Below, one piece after another: positions 1-8,397 of a DNA stretch of 26,894 nucleotides. The position numbers were made by a program, and so were the translations under genes. The DNA lies in the IMG/VR virus record IMGVR_UViG_3300024346_000427, positions 1 through 26,894 of that record; one strand, given 5' to 3'. Numbering within the stretch: the stretch's first letter is position 1; each line of letters begins with the position of its first letter. The notes under the pieces were generated by a model, which was not told the DNA's origin, did no database searches, and was given only the letters and a program-made list of their open reading frames with translations. The DNA is from a virus.

Positions 1-1530
1 GTGGGGAATATTTTTTAATCTCATAACTCCTTCCATTCCACGTTTACCGGTTAATTTATCTGGATACCCCATACCTCGAATTCCTAAACCTGATCGAACT
101 TCATCCATATATTCTACAGGGTTTGTATATGCTCCAGCTTGGTTCCTTCCAGGGATTGGACGAATGGGACCATACCGAACTTGTAATTGCTGCAAGTTCC
201 TCGGATTAGAAGCTGAAAGCTGTGGGACATTTTCTAAATCGTAAAAATCAAATTGTCCCGTGTTTTTATTATAATTAATATTCCCCCTAATATTGTCTAA
301 ATCCAGACCGACACCCCTGTCCCGAAGCTGTCTTACCTGCTTCAGAGCTGCTGCATAAGCATCTCTTGTCGGGAGATCAGGTGCTCCTGGAACTGCTTCT
401 TGTTTTTGCAAGTTCCTCATTATGGTATAGTCATTCTGACTACGCAGTGGAGCTGCTACATTTGGCATATCATCAGCAATCTCGCTAGTCCTGGCTATGA
501 AATCATCAGTTGTCCCAGAATACCTGCTGGGTGGTAATGCAGCACCAGGATTCTTGAATTCCTGATGGGGAAATTTTATTGAATAAGGACTATTCTTAAA
601 CTCATGTACAGTTCCAAAAGACCCTCTTCCCAATTCATCACCAAAGGGTGTTTTAGCGTAAAGCTCTGCATCTGCGCGGTTTGCATATTGCCAATTAAGA
701 AGATTGTTTTGTTTCACACCCTCTTGAAGTTGTCTAAACCCTGCCTCTGGACTTAAGTCCATTCTTAATGGATCTACAGGCTTATTGTAGCCGAATAAAA
801 AATGAGGATTGTCCCCGACATTTCTAAATCCCATAGGATTTTTCAGTGCAGGGTTTGCCTTATACAGATTTTTTACTCCAGTAACTCCTGCTTGCTTTAA
901 AGCTTGTCTTGTCCCTGCTCCTGTTATACTTATCCCAGGTACTGCTCCAAGCGCATTTAATCCTGCACCAATAAAATTACCTTGACTTGCATCTCTTAAA
1001 GCATTCTTCCCATAGTTTGCCCAAGCCATAGGGTTGACTAAATCATTTGCCACCTGCCCAGCTATAGTACCTTTTCTTTTTGCCTGATCAAACTGTACTT
1101 GAGAAGGCATTCCTTCTACGCTTGGGTCGAGAATTGTCCTGGCAGTAGAAATTGGGTTAGCTGCCATCTCTAAAAGAGACGGATTGTCCTCTATAATATT
1201 GCCGTCTTCGTCTACTTCAAAATTTCCTTGGGATATGCGAGGCATCCCATTCAATTGGGATAAGGCGTTCGAAGTAGCTAGCTCTTCTTGAAATGCATTT
1301 AAACCTCCCGCCCTTTGAATCTGCTGAGCTATTTGCGGTGTGTACCCTGAATTTGTATCAGAAGTAGCTGTTAACGGCTTCAGTGGATCTGTTTCACCAC
1401 CAAGTTCATAGGTGTAATTTTTAGGACGCGGTTTTGCTTTAGAGCGATTTTTGCTCTTAGACTTTAAACCTAAAACTACTTCAGCAAGGTTTCTTTTCTC
1501 ACACCTATGGCCGTTAAACTTCTTGCTCAT
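1..1530 (-). CDS. Kinase-like protein, putative ejected cargo (3' end cut off)
   Basis: The frame is open from an ATG at 1530 to the window edge (510 codons, no stop), so the C-terminus is missing. The ATG overlaps the upstream stop as ATGA. Residues 10-40 are basic; residues about 165-215 are Ala/Gly-rich and mildly hydrophobic. Residues 300-435 resemble a protein-kinase-like core: a glycine-rich loop LGRGSFGTV (G301, G303, G306, V308), a lysine in YSIKF (K319), a catalytic-loop-like stretch ending DNIRGN (D412, N417, the canonical five-residue spacing), and a DFG-like aspartate in FYDLE (D431), 14 residues after N417. The Gly-loop-to-Lys distance is short and there is no HRD histidine, so it would be an atypical kinase or phosphotransferase, possibly a pseudokinase. 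In crAss-like phages the genes after the muzzle encode virion cargo ejected into the host; by position this could be such a protein. The motifs are seen; the activity and ejection are inferred. Confidence 0.6.
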   Translation of the reverse strand, partial: MSKKFNGHRCEKRNLAEVVLGLKSKSKNRSKAKPRPKNYTYELGGETDPLKPLTATSDTNSGYTPQIAQQIQRAGGLNAFQEELATSNALSQLNGMPRISQGNFEVDEDGNIIEDNPSLLEMAANPISTARTILDPSVEGMPSQVQFDQAKRKGTIAGQVANDLVNPMAWANYGKNALRDASQGNFIGAGLNALGAVPGISITGAGTRQALKQAGVTGVKNLYKANPALKNPMGFRNVGDNPHFLFGYNKPVDPLRMDLSPEAGFRQLQEGVKQNNLLNWQYANRADAELYAKTPFGDELGRGSFGTVHEFKNSPYSIKFPHQEFKNPGAALPPSRYSGTTDDFIARTSEIADDMPNVAAPLRSQNDYTIMRNLQKQEAVPGAPDLPTRDAYAAALKQVRQLRDRGVGLDLDNIRGNINYNKNTGQFDFYDLENVPQLSASNPRNLQQLQVRYGPIRPIPGRNQAGAYTNPVEYMDEVRSGLGIRGMGYPDKLTGKRGMEGVMRLKNIPH

Positions 1531-1655
1531 CCACTACAGCTTTCGCAATCTTCTGGGTCATCCAGGTTGCATGTAATTTCCCCGTTCTTAAGTTTGTCTT
1601 CCGACTCCTTAAGTTTCTTAGGATCTAAAAAAGAGATGTCAAATTCGTCTTCCAT
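1527..1655 (-). CDS. Small acidic cysteine-containing protein (42 aa)
   Basis: I chose the ATG at 1655, which lies 4 nt after the stop of the basic protein upstream. A longer version from a GTG at 1724 would overlap that gene by 65 nt and is less likely. The 42-residue product is acidic (MEDEFDISFLDPKK start) and ends with three cysteines (a CNLDDPEDCESC pattern). Its stop overlaps the start of the kinase-like gene as ATGA, so the two are probably translationally coupled. I do not recognise the family. The acidic character beside two very basic proteins could mean a binding partner, but nothing in the sequence proves this. Confidence 0.6.
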   Translation of the reverse strand: MEDEFDISFLDPKKLKESEDKLKNGEITCNLDDPEDCESCSG

Positions 1656-1659
1656 CAGA

Positions 1660-1965
1660 TTAGCATTTCCAGCGCCGTCGAGCTTGACGGATACGTGAGT
1701 TAGGGTTATTTCTTGTTTTTGCACTGCTACGTTTTAGTTGTCCTAACGAGCGAGCACAATATGATTTACGACGTCCTGCAGCCTTGCTTCCTTTCTTTAC
1801 TTTACCGGTAACTGCAGTCTTTAATTTACTTCCGGGATTTGCTTTACGATAGGCACGAACACCTTTTTTAGTCATTCCTGCACCAGACTTAGTAGATCTG
1901 TAGTTTGCGGATTTGCCTTTCGTTGTTTTACGAATAGGGTTAGACTTTTTACGCTTAGCAGGCAT
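1660..1965 (-). CDS. Basic DUF6321-like protein (101 aa)
   Basis: This is a highly basic 101-residue protein. The core contains MTKKGVRAYRKANPGSKLKT, then a KKGSKAAGRRKSYCARS stretch and a C-terminal RIRQARRRWKC. I recognise this arrangement as a small domain that recurs in marine phages and some large DNA viruses, which I believe is catalogued as DUF6321; its function is not established. The composition suggests nucleic acid binding, perhaps genome compaction or packaged DNA-associated protein. The start overlaps the stop of the 56-aa basic protein as TAATG. It lies between the muzzle gene and the kinase-like gene, where virion-associated proteins are expected. The family call is fairly sure; the role is inferred. 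Confidence 0.8.
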   Translation of the reverse strand: MPAKRKKSNPIRKTTKGKSANYRSTKSGAGMTKKGVRAYRKANPGSKLKTAVTGKVKKGSKAAGRRKSYCARSLGQLKRSSAKTRNNPNSRIRQARRRWKC

Positions 1966-2135
1966 TACTTCTTCTTTTTACGACGGGTAGTTTTCTTTGC
2001 CGTCTTTTTAGAATTTTTGAAAGCTTTTGCAGTTGGCGCACCTTTGGCACCTTTTTTTCGCATGGTCTCACCAGACCCTGCCTTAATACGTTTACGCTTA
2101 GCGTTAATGTTTGCGTACAATCCTTTACGTACCAT
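1965..2135 (-). CDS. Small basic phage protein (56 aa)
   Basis: This is a short frame of 56 codons beginning MVRKGLYANINAKRKRIKAG, continuing with GAPTAKAFKNSKKTAKK and ending in a run of Arg/Lys. Its ATG at 2135 lies 2 nt after the previous stop, and its own TAA overlaps the next ATG as TAATG, which is the spacing style of the whole operon. I recognise the 'MVRKGLYANI..KRKRI..GSGE' opening as a small conserved protein seen in many marine phages, of unknown function. About 40% of residues are Lys or Arg, so DNA or RNA binding is plausible. With the 101-aa neighbour it forms a tandem pair of basic proteins. Confidence 0.85.
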   Translation of the reverse strand: MVRKGLYANINAKRKRIKAGSGETMRKKGAKGAPTAKAFKNSKKTAKKTTRRKKKK

Positions 2136-2137
2136 AG

Positions 2138-2344
2138 TTACTTGTCCATTTGATTACGAGCTAAGAGCAGTTTTATTTCTGCTAAGTCGTCGACTACTTG
2201 CTCTAGCTTCTTATCTACCTTTTCATTGTTATTCTCTAGGGAATATTGCTGTGTTTTTATAGTCATTACTTCGCTATGAAGTTTGACATAGATACCTACC
2301 ATACCTATGGCAAGTCCTATTATTTCATAATCAGTCAAAGTCAT
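2138..2344 (-). CDS. Small membrane/coiled-coil protein (68 aa)
   Basis: The 68-residue product has one hydrophobic segment at about residues 8-22 (EIIGLAIGMVGIYVKL), followed by a polar heptad-like region (about residues 35-62, ending VDDLAEIKLLLARNQ) likely to form a coiled coil. It would sit in the inner membrane with its helix on one side. Such proteins can act as spanin components, holin partners or virion assembly factors. It directly follows the muzzle gene by 30 nt and precedes the small basic genes by 2 nt, not the lysis genes. The topology is visible; the function is not. Confidence 0.7.
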   Translation of the reverse strand: MTLTDYEIIGLAIGMVGIYVKLHSEVMTIKTQQYSLENNNEKVDKKLEQVVDDLAEIKLLLARNQMDK

Positions 2345-2374
2345 CGTTTTTGAATATCTATTTTCATGACTACC

Positions 2375-5300
2375 TCACCCCCTAGCAGTAGGTCTAACTT
2401 TCGCAGATATATCATACAAATATAATCCAATACCATCTTGACCGCTATCGCTACTTTTTATATACAATCGAATTACAGCATAGTCAGATTGTATACGTCT
2501 CTGCTCATACCACTGTAATGTGTTACTGATATTAGTATTAATCAGCTCTAAGTCGTTAGTCAAAAAAGGAAGAGATCTATCAGCAACGAGGTCTCTGAAC
2601 CCATTAAAGTGCCAGCGCTCATGAGTATGACGCAAATTATGCCCTGTAGTAAGGCCTTCAGGAACAACTAAATCAATAAATCCACTGCAGTGCGTATCTG
2701 TATATACCAAGGCTTTAGTGAAGGTATTTTTATAGTGAGTAAATCGCTCTTCTGGGAAAGTCACAACGCGAGTGTCCCAGTTGAAGCTGCTGAATACCCC
2801 TGCCTGCCCTATCGGTGATGGTGCATCGATTGTAGACTCATTCACAACTCCATGAAACTTTCCAAAAGTCCCTGCTTGATTGTGAAACTTAGCAGACCGA
2901 ACTTGAGGTGATAGAGCGCCATCGATATTAATATTTCGAACGCGCAGAGCATACACAGTATTTAAACCTTCTAACAAAGCTGTACTGTCATAGGTATGTC
3001 TACTAACCCATGCTTGGTTCAAGTAGCTGTAACTAATGAATTCATCTTTAGATTCAATACCTGCATCTTCATTGTACTCATCTTGAGTGTCGATTGCATA
3101 GCCTGCACTAAAATCTCCTGTGTAATCTGCGTTTCTGATTAAGAGTATAACTCTATCGTACCGAGAATCATACGTAGCATGAAGGCCTGGAAAGAATTTG
3201 AAAGTATTAGAGGAAGAGAAAGTTGTATCTAGTTTCAGTTTTTCCTGAAACCAATCTTTCATTCCAGACCTACTAATTTCTTTTAGGTCTGTTCCTGCTA
3301 AAGAAAAAACTTTGCGTTGGTCTGCGTCAGCAAAGAAATACCCATGAGGCGTTAAAACACAAGACAGCAGATGTTGTGTGCCTGCATAGCCTTTATCGCT
3401 GGGTCGTATCTCTATAGGTTTTGTAGCCAATATGTCTGATTGACCTAAAGCTAGCTCTCCTGCTGTAGTCGATATCTTCTCCTGACCTTGAGTCATAAAT
3501 AACCCCCGCTCATGGTGAATAATAAGACGATCACCATAACCTTGAAGATTTTCAATCTCGCCACGGTCACGCTGCATATCAAAAAACTCTATGGGCTTAA
3601 ACGCGATAACGTTTGTAGATACTCCTAAAGACCCAATTTCACTACTGCGAACAATCCGATGGGGAAAATCATTTACGAATGTTTGCCCACTGCTAAAGAT
3701 TCCTACAGGCTGATATACATTTTCTGCATACAACCGTGACGGGTAATCATACAGTTGATCATTGCCAGGGCTAGCGGCTCTAAAAACATATTCGTGAGCT
3801 GATAGATTGACAGGATTGTCTAACTCATAGTTCAGATACTCGAACTTAGTGCGACCCTGAACTCTGTAATTGTATACTTGCGAAAGAATACCACGAGTAG
3901 AGTCTACGGTTGTAACGTGATTAGTAGATAGTAAATCAACAAGATTCGTAGCACTGCTTCCGTCGGCTACAGCATCAACACCTACAGGAGCTGTTAGCCT
4001 ATGCTTATAGAAACTCCTTACAATATCCCCAGCAACAAATGTGGTATCTATGCTACCTACATTAACAGATTCCCCATCAATTTGACCCAGCTCTGCAGAA
4101 GCTAATTTAGTGTAGGGAATCACTCCTGTACACGCTACTAAATCTTGTACAGCATAATTTTGGTAACAGGTAAATAGATGCTGTTTCAGATTTGTAATCC
4201 ATATCGGATTCGAAGCCTGTGATCCTGTATGTCCTGCAGTTAGATTGCTGTTGATTCTAAACCCTGTGCCTGGGTTCGAGGTGTTCCCTAAGTGCGTACC
4301 ACTGGTGCTTTTTAAAAAGTCTTTCCAGTCTGTACTGCTTGTCGAACTCGCATACTCGATGTTGAACCCAATACAAGTCTCACAAAATCTATTGTCAATT
4401 TCTAATTCATCATCGATAGCGTTGGTCTCAACGTATCGAACTGTGCTGACCTTTCTGATTCGTACACTATTGGTAAGATCTACCTGTCTTCCATTCTCAG
4501 GAAAGAAAGCTTTGCCTCCTACCGTAAGAGCATTTGGAGCATTAAGTATATCTGAGTCACCCCAGTAACCATTGTCTGAATTATCAGTTACAAGACCATC
4601 TCCTATAAGCCCTGTTTCACCAGTAGAACTTACACCATAATCAATCCTATAGTCGATGTTTTCAATGTAAGCAGTTTCAGGAAGATTTACTCTAGACCTC
4701 AATGCCTCAAAGCAATACATCCTACCCGTGGTTTCCTTTACCCCCGCAAACCAAGCAGCATTACTGAGTTGGTCTGTTGCACTAGATATGGTGTCTATGT
4801 CAGAAACTTCTTGAGAATTGTACTGAGGCAAGTTCATACCATGAGAACTTGTATAGTCATGGTAATCAGTTACAGTTTCAGCAATGTTAGAGTAGTGATT
4901 GTAGCTGCCATGAATCAAAATACTCTGTCCAATATGCAGACTATTGGTCAAGTCTCTTTTAGCATGAAACATTCGTACACCTACGTACCCCGCAGGCATA
5001 GGAACATTTGCAAACCGTATCCGCACTAAATCTGTAGCATCGCCCAGTATTGGGATTTTGTGATGACGAACTGGCTGACTAGCAAGAGTGTAGTCTGTAA
5101 TACTCCCAGAGTTATCAGAAGTATCTTCTACGGTCCATTGCTGAACAGGAAAGGTTGAAGGATACGTTTCTGCAGAGTTTTCCCAGTAACCGCAAACACC
5201 TACGCCACTTGTCACACCAGCAGGAGTGTAAGCACTTGCCGCACCAAAGTACTCATGGGTATTCCGAGTATGGAAATACTTCATGCCACTAGCAGCTATA

Positions 5301-6526
5301 TCGTTATCGTCTTCGAGATAACTCAGATTAGAGTTTGCTGCTATCAACGATGTATCTGTAGATCGTATAGTGCCAGAGGCTCCTGTTTCTACAGCAGTAA
5401 GATGAGACTGACCTATTAACCTTGGTGGAGACCCAGGAATATGGAAGGCTGGAGTTAGCGAACCGTCCTCACGCACATAGCTAACATAAAAAGCGTATAC
5501 CTCTCCAGGTTGAAAGGCAAGTCCTCCAAAATTTAAGTCTTGTTCCTTGTCATTGCCATTGAAACCTACTGTAGATACACCGTCTTCTGTGTGACCTCCA
5601 TAGTATGTTTGATACAATACCTGAATACGATTAGCGTACGCCTGAAGATCAGTAACATCTGCAGTTGCAACATTGCCCATGTACAACCGATTTCCTTGTA
5701 GAGTCAAGGTTTTAGCTTGGCTGTAAACAATGTTCTGAACTAAGATTTCATCTAAAGAAATGTCTTTTTGTAAGATGCCAGTCAGAGTAATAGTAGTTTC
5801 ATTGCCCTCATAAGGAAAGAAACCAGTAATGCCTGTGCTCACAGAATCATCATATACCGAAACAAAAGCTGCTGCTATATAAGAATAATCAGAGTCTAAG
5901 TTGCTTAGGTTCAAAGAAATAGTTTTCCCAGAATCGTAGACGACATATGGCCCATTTAGATTATTGAACTCTAGATAACTCTGGTCTTCATAGGCATAAG
6001 CAATCGCGATATAGTGAGTACCAGAATTAAAAAATCCTTGACCGCCTAAAGAGACTTGGTTCTGTTCTATGTAAACGGGGTCGTGCGTAGGACTGACCAA
6101 ACTAGGTACAGCAGTGGTGTCTACATTTAAGTATTTCGGAGGAGAAACATCATCCGTAAGAATAACAAAAGTTTGTCCAGAAGTAGTTTTAAAAGAAACT
6201 GCATCAATAACTGCAGTATCTGAAAATCCAAACACTCCGCTAGACAAAATTGTAGTCAACGTCCCAACAACTTTTACTACGTAGTTTGTCGTACTGTCTG
6301 GACGTTTGCAAAAAAGAATGATCCCATCGTCAACTAGCCCACAGCCACCTAAGATGTAAAATTTAGGAGCACTATCGTCTTGAACACTTGAGTCATTTGT
6401 GAACCCGGCTTCTTGTAGAAGCGAGTCCATGTGCTCTCCATAAACAAAGTTTACTGCATCTATATATAGACCCTCTGATGTTTTGCTAGGATGTACATCC
6501 CGCATCATTCCTTTTAGTGGTCTCAT
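2375..6526 (-). CDS. Muzzle / tail stabilisation-type protein (1383 aa)
   Basis: This is the largest gene in the window. The N-terminus has the pattern KGMMRDVHPS....GLYIDAVNFVYG, and further in are ILTDDVSPPKYLNV (about residues 122-135) and LTLQGNRLYMGNV. These resemble the conserved N-terminal signatures of the crAss-like 'stabilisation' protein, which in the solved crAss001 virion forms the muzzle at the tail tip. The family is usually about 1,300-1,500 residues, matching this length. The rest is beta-rich with no transmembrane segment. The start overlaps the stop of the ring protein gene as ATGA, the same gene order as in crAss-like phages. It should be part of the tail that closes the portal channel and contacts the cell. 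The assignment comes from pattern recognition and synteny, not alignment. Confidence 0.75.
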   Translation of the reverse strand: MRPLKGMMRDVHPSKTSEGLYIDAVNFVYGEHMDSLLQEAGFTNDSSVQDDSAPKFYILGGCGLVDDGIILFCKRPDSTTNYVVKVVGTLTTILSSGVFGFSDTAVIDAVSFKTTSGQTFVILTDDVSPPKYLNVDTTAVPSLVSPTHDPVYIEQNQVSLGGQGFFNSGTHYIAIAYAYEDQSYLEFNNLNGPYVVYDSGKTISLNLSNLDSDYSYIAAAFVSVYDDSVSTGITGFFPYEGNETTITLTGILQKDISLDEILVQNIVYSQAKTLTLQGNRLYMGNVATADVTDLQAYANRIQVLYQTYYGGHTEDGVSTVGFNGNDKEQDLNFGGLAFQPGEVYAFYVSYVREDGSLTPAFHIPGSPPRLIGQSHLTAVETGASGTIRSTDTSLIAANSNLSYLEDDNDIAASGMKYFHTRNTHEYFGAASAYTPAGVTSGVGVCGYWENSAETYPSTFPVQQWTVEDTSDNSGSITDYTLASQPVRHHKIPILGDATDLVRIRFANVPMPAGYVGVRMFHAKRDLTNSLHIGQSILIHGSYNHYSNIAETVTDYHDYTSSHGMNLPQYNSQEVSDIDTISSATDQLSNAAWFAGVKETTGRMYCFEALRSRVNLPETAYIENIDYRIDYGVSSTGETGLIGDGLVTDNSDNGYWGDSDILNAPNALTVGGKAFFPENGRQVDLTNSVRIRKVSTVRYVETNAIDDELEIDNRFCETCIGFNIEYASSTSSTDWKDFLKSTSGTHLGNTSNPGTGFRINSNLTAGHTGSQASNPIWITNLKQHLFTCYQNYAVQDLVACTGVIPYTKLASAELGQIDGESVNVGSIDTTFVAGDIVRSFYKHRLTAPVGVDAVADGSSATNLVDLLSTNHVTTVDSTRGILSQVYNYRVQGRTKFEYLNYELDNPVNLSAHEYVFRAASPGNDQLYDYPSRLYAENVYQPVGIFSSGQTFVNDFPHRIVRSSEIGSLGVSTNVIAFKPIEFFDMQRDRGEIENLQGYGDRLIIHHERGLFMTQGQEKISTTAGELALGQSDILATKPIEIRPSDKGYAGTQHLLSCVLTPHGYFFADADQRKVFSLAGTDLKEISRSGMKDWFQEKLKLDTTFSSSNTFKFFPGLHATYDSRYDRVILLIRNADYTGDFSAGYAIDTQDEYNEDAGIESKDEFISYSYLNQAWVSRHTYDSTALLEGLNTVYALRVRNINIDGALSPQVRSAKFHNQAGTFGKFHGVVNESTIDAPSPIGQAGVFSSFNWDTRVVTFPEERFTHYKNTFTKALVYTDTHCSGFIDLVVPEGLTTGHNLRHTHERWHFNGFRDLVADRSLPFLTNDLELINTNISNTLQWYEQRRIQSDYAVIRLYIKSSDSGQDGIGLYLYDISAKVRPTARG

Positions 6527-7323
6527 CGCATTAGACGTTCTTGAGTGTTATTCCCAATAAAGAAATCGGAGTGTGCATTCATATTTGGGACCATACGTAC
6601 CCACATGTTTTTGAAGCTTTCCATCTTGTCGATACTCGGATACGCTGCATCGTTCTGAGCTTTCAGACAATACTCCCCCCACTTCTGATCCGCTGTCTGC
6701 CAATTGAAAATCGGGTGAGTGTACCCTCCCATTATCATCTGCCTTAGTATGTACCATTCTAGAGCTTGTTTGTAGTAAATGTTGTCAGGTACTTTGGGGT
6801 ATCCATCTTCACATACAGGATATGCTGTAAAGTGAATCTTTATACTACCCTCTTCGAAAGAGGTTTGAATATAATCAGGGTTAATGACGTAATAGTCACC
6901 ACCTCCATAGCTAGCCGCTTTTATTGTTTTCTGCTGCTTGTATGTGTCGTTACCTAACGGATGCTTATTGGCTTGCGTTTGGAATACAGCTCCTGTAGTA
7001 ATTTCAGAGGGTGTATACGGCTGAGGGTTTGTAGTGCGTTCAGCATTAGGAAGGTCATACCCTGTAACATCAGATCCGTAATGCAGATGGCTGCCGTTAT
7101 ATTCTACCTGGATAATGTCTACCAGCTCGCAAGGCAAGGGAGAGCGGTAGTTAGAAATAGATACCGTACTCGCTTTCTTTTCTAATCCAGCAGAATACCC
7201 AATGTACTCCAAGCCCTCACCTATCCATTCAACAGAGTCAATAACCCAATTGTCAGTAGTAGGTTTTAAGTCCCGGAATACTTTGGCAATCACTGCCTTG
7301 GACGATACGGTTTTGTAAATCAT
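6523..7323 (-). CDS. Ring / tail-tubular-like neck protein (266 aa)
   Basis: The N-terminal region contains VIAKVFRDLKP, then DSVEWIGEGLEYIG and NYRSPLPCELVDIIQVEYNG. I recognise this series as the conserved opening of the crAss-like 'tail tubular' or ring protein encoded just before the muzzle. The C-terminal half has aromatic-rich stretches (IKIHFTAYPVCEDGYP, YYKQALEWYILRQM) typical of gp11-like adaptor folds. It probably forms a dodecameric ring in the neck between portal and muzzle. Both ends overlap neighbours by 4 nt (ATGA), so its synthesis is likely coupled to the small neck protein before it and the muzzle after it. Confidence 0.75.
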   Translation of the reverse strand: MIYKTVSSKAVIAKVFRDLKPTTDNWVIDSVEWIGEGLEYIGYSAGLEKKASTVSISNYRSPLPCELVDIIQVEYNGSHLHYGSDVTGYDLPNAERTTNPQPYTPSEITTGAVFQTQANKHPLGNDTYKQQKTIKAASYGGGDYYVINPDYIQTSFEEGSIKIHFTAYPVCEDGYPKVPDNIYYKQALEWYILRQMIMGGYTHPIFNWQTADQKWGEYCLKAQNDAAYPSIDKMESFKNMWVRMVPNMNAHSDFFIGNNTQERLMR

Positions 7324-7778
7324 TTTTTAAAATTCAAGTATGCAAACTCATCTTCTCGTAGTTTCTTAACCAATGCTTTTTTATTTCCTGCAGCCCCTGC
7401 TGTAGGAGAAAACGTGTATACACTCTTGTTTTTTACCATGCACCTGTGCTTGTCCCAATTCCATCTGAAGTAGTAATCATCAGTATAGTAGATAAGCTTG
7501 TTGATTCCCTCTTTCTTTAGCTTGTTAGTTTCATGCCAATCGACTGTGGGTCTATTGAATGATCTAGGAATACGCTTAATGCGCATCGTGCCTAATCTAT
7601 GCCCCATATTAAATACCCTGCCATCTAAAATAACTTTAGAAAGTTTCTTGTTGAACTCCGAAATAATATGCTTGTACAAGGCATATGTAACGGGTGTTGT
7701 AGGGTTGTTCTTACAATAGGACTTGTAGGAATCCTTAGTGCTATATCTACTCTCGCAGCTGTACTTCGTCGTTGTCAT
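7320..7778 (-). CDS. Conserved small neck-module protein (152 aa)
   Basis: This is a basic 152-residue protein with no membrane segment. Notable parts are YALYKHIISEFNKKLSKVIL, a short LGTMRIKRI strand, a TVDWHETNKL motif and YYFRWNWDKHRC. Its first 32 nt overlap the end of the ring-type gene upstream; there is no later in-frame Met until past residue 55, so this start is probably right. I recall a small conserved protein of this type in the same position of crAss-like genomes, between two ring genes, without a firm function. A neck or head-completion role is the simplest reading. Confidence 0.65.
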   Translation of the reverse strand: MTTTKYSCESRYSTKDSYKSYCKNNPTTPVTYALYKHIISEFNKKLSKVILDGRVFNMGHRLGTMRIKRIPRSFNRPTVDWHETNKLKKEGINKLIYYTDDYYFRWNWDKHRCMVKNKSVYTFSPTAGAAGNKKALVKKLREDEFAYLNFKK

Positions 7779-8397
7779 CTTGTCTATTCTCTAAACGCAT
7801 TTCTGTTCCTAGGATGCTTTGAGTAATTCGTTGAACCATGTCCATCGAAATTGGATATTCTTTGTCAGCAGTAAAGACCGTTGTACCGTCACAGCATGTG
7901 TAATTTTCTAGCTCTTCTGGCTGCTCAAAAATCCCCTTTACTAAGATGCTTTTGGGTCGAGCGTTCAACACATAGATGCGATCCTTAGTGTAGATATACT
8001 GAGGTAGTTTGTTTACGTACTTGTTGTGCTTGCTGTACTCTGCCTGAACTGGAGTTGTCCTCTGAAAAGGCTCTTTGGCATCAGCAGTGCCTACAAATGC
8101 AAATTCTGAACCATCATAAATACGCACAGGCTTTGGAATAGTCTGTTTAGTTCGCCACACATCACATCCTATGTCAATAGCAGAACAGCATTCTAAGGCG
8201 CTAGAGGCTTCCATTTCCAAACAATCTAAGGATTGTACCAGCTGACTAGGGAGACTGTAATTACGACGCTGATCTTGCCTAACAAACTGTGCACGGTAGT
8301 ATCCCACCATAAACTTCAGGCGTTCGCGTAATACCGCATCATCACCGCGCTCCATTTGTTCTGCGATATTGTAGATGATTTCGTTTAGCGTTGCCAT
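7747..8397 (-). CDS. Ring-type virion structural protein (216 aa)
   Basis: It begins MATLNEIIYNIAEQMERGDD and continues LKFMVGYYRAQFVRQDQRRN, a pattern I associate with a conserved crAss-like structural protein of the neck rings. The middle has QTIPKPVRIYDG and QYIYTKDRIYVLN, then KGIFEQPEEL, consistent with an adaptor-like fold. Five cysteines are present, including CC pairs at about residues 69 and 168. Its start overlaps the holin gene by 13 nt and its end overlaps the next gene by 32 nt. The role as a neck ring is inferred from gene order with the other ring protein and the muzzle. Confidence 0.65.
   Translation of the reverse strand: MATLNEIIYNIAEQMERGDDAVLRERLKFMVGYYRAQFVRQDQRRNYSLPSQLVQSLDCLEMEASSALECCSAIDIGCDVWRTKQTIPKPVRIYDGSEFAFVGTADAKEPFQRTTPVQAEYSKHNKYVNKLPQYIYTKDRIYVLNARPKSILVKGIFEQPEELENYTCCDGTTVFTADKEYPISMDMVQRITQSILGTEMRLENRQDDNDEVQLRE

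Noticed and set aside
1656-1724. GTG-initiated N-terminal extension of the 42-aa acidic gene (65-aa version)
   Set aside because: It would overlap the DUF6321-like gene by 65 nt, whereas an ATG lies 4 nt after that gene's stop, matching the operon's spacing.
2341-2367. Eight-codon frame (MKIDIQKR) ending in an ATGA overlap with the 68-aa gene
   Set aside because: Too short to support as a gene; it might act as a coupling leader but there is no further evidence.
4245-4568. Plus-strand open frames inside the muzzle and fibre genes (also 11283-11774, 13897-14274 and 26061-26483)
   Set aside because: They are antisense to well-supported minus-strand genes, have no recognisable domains, and lack operon-like spacing.
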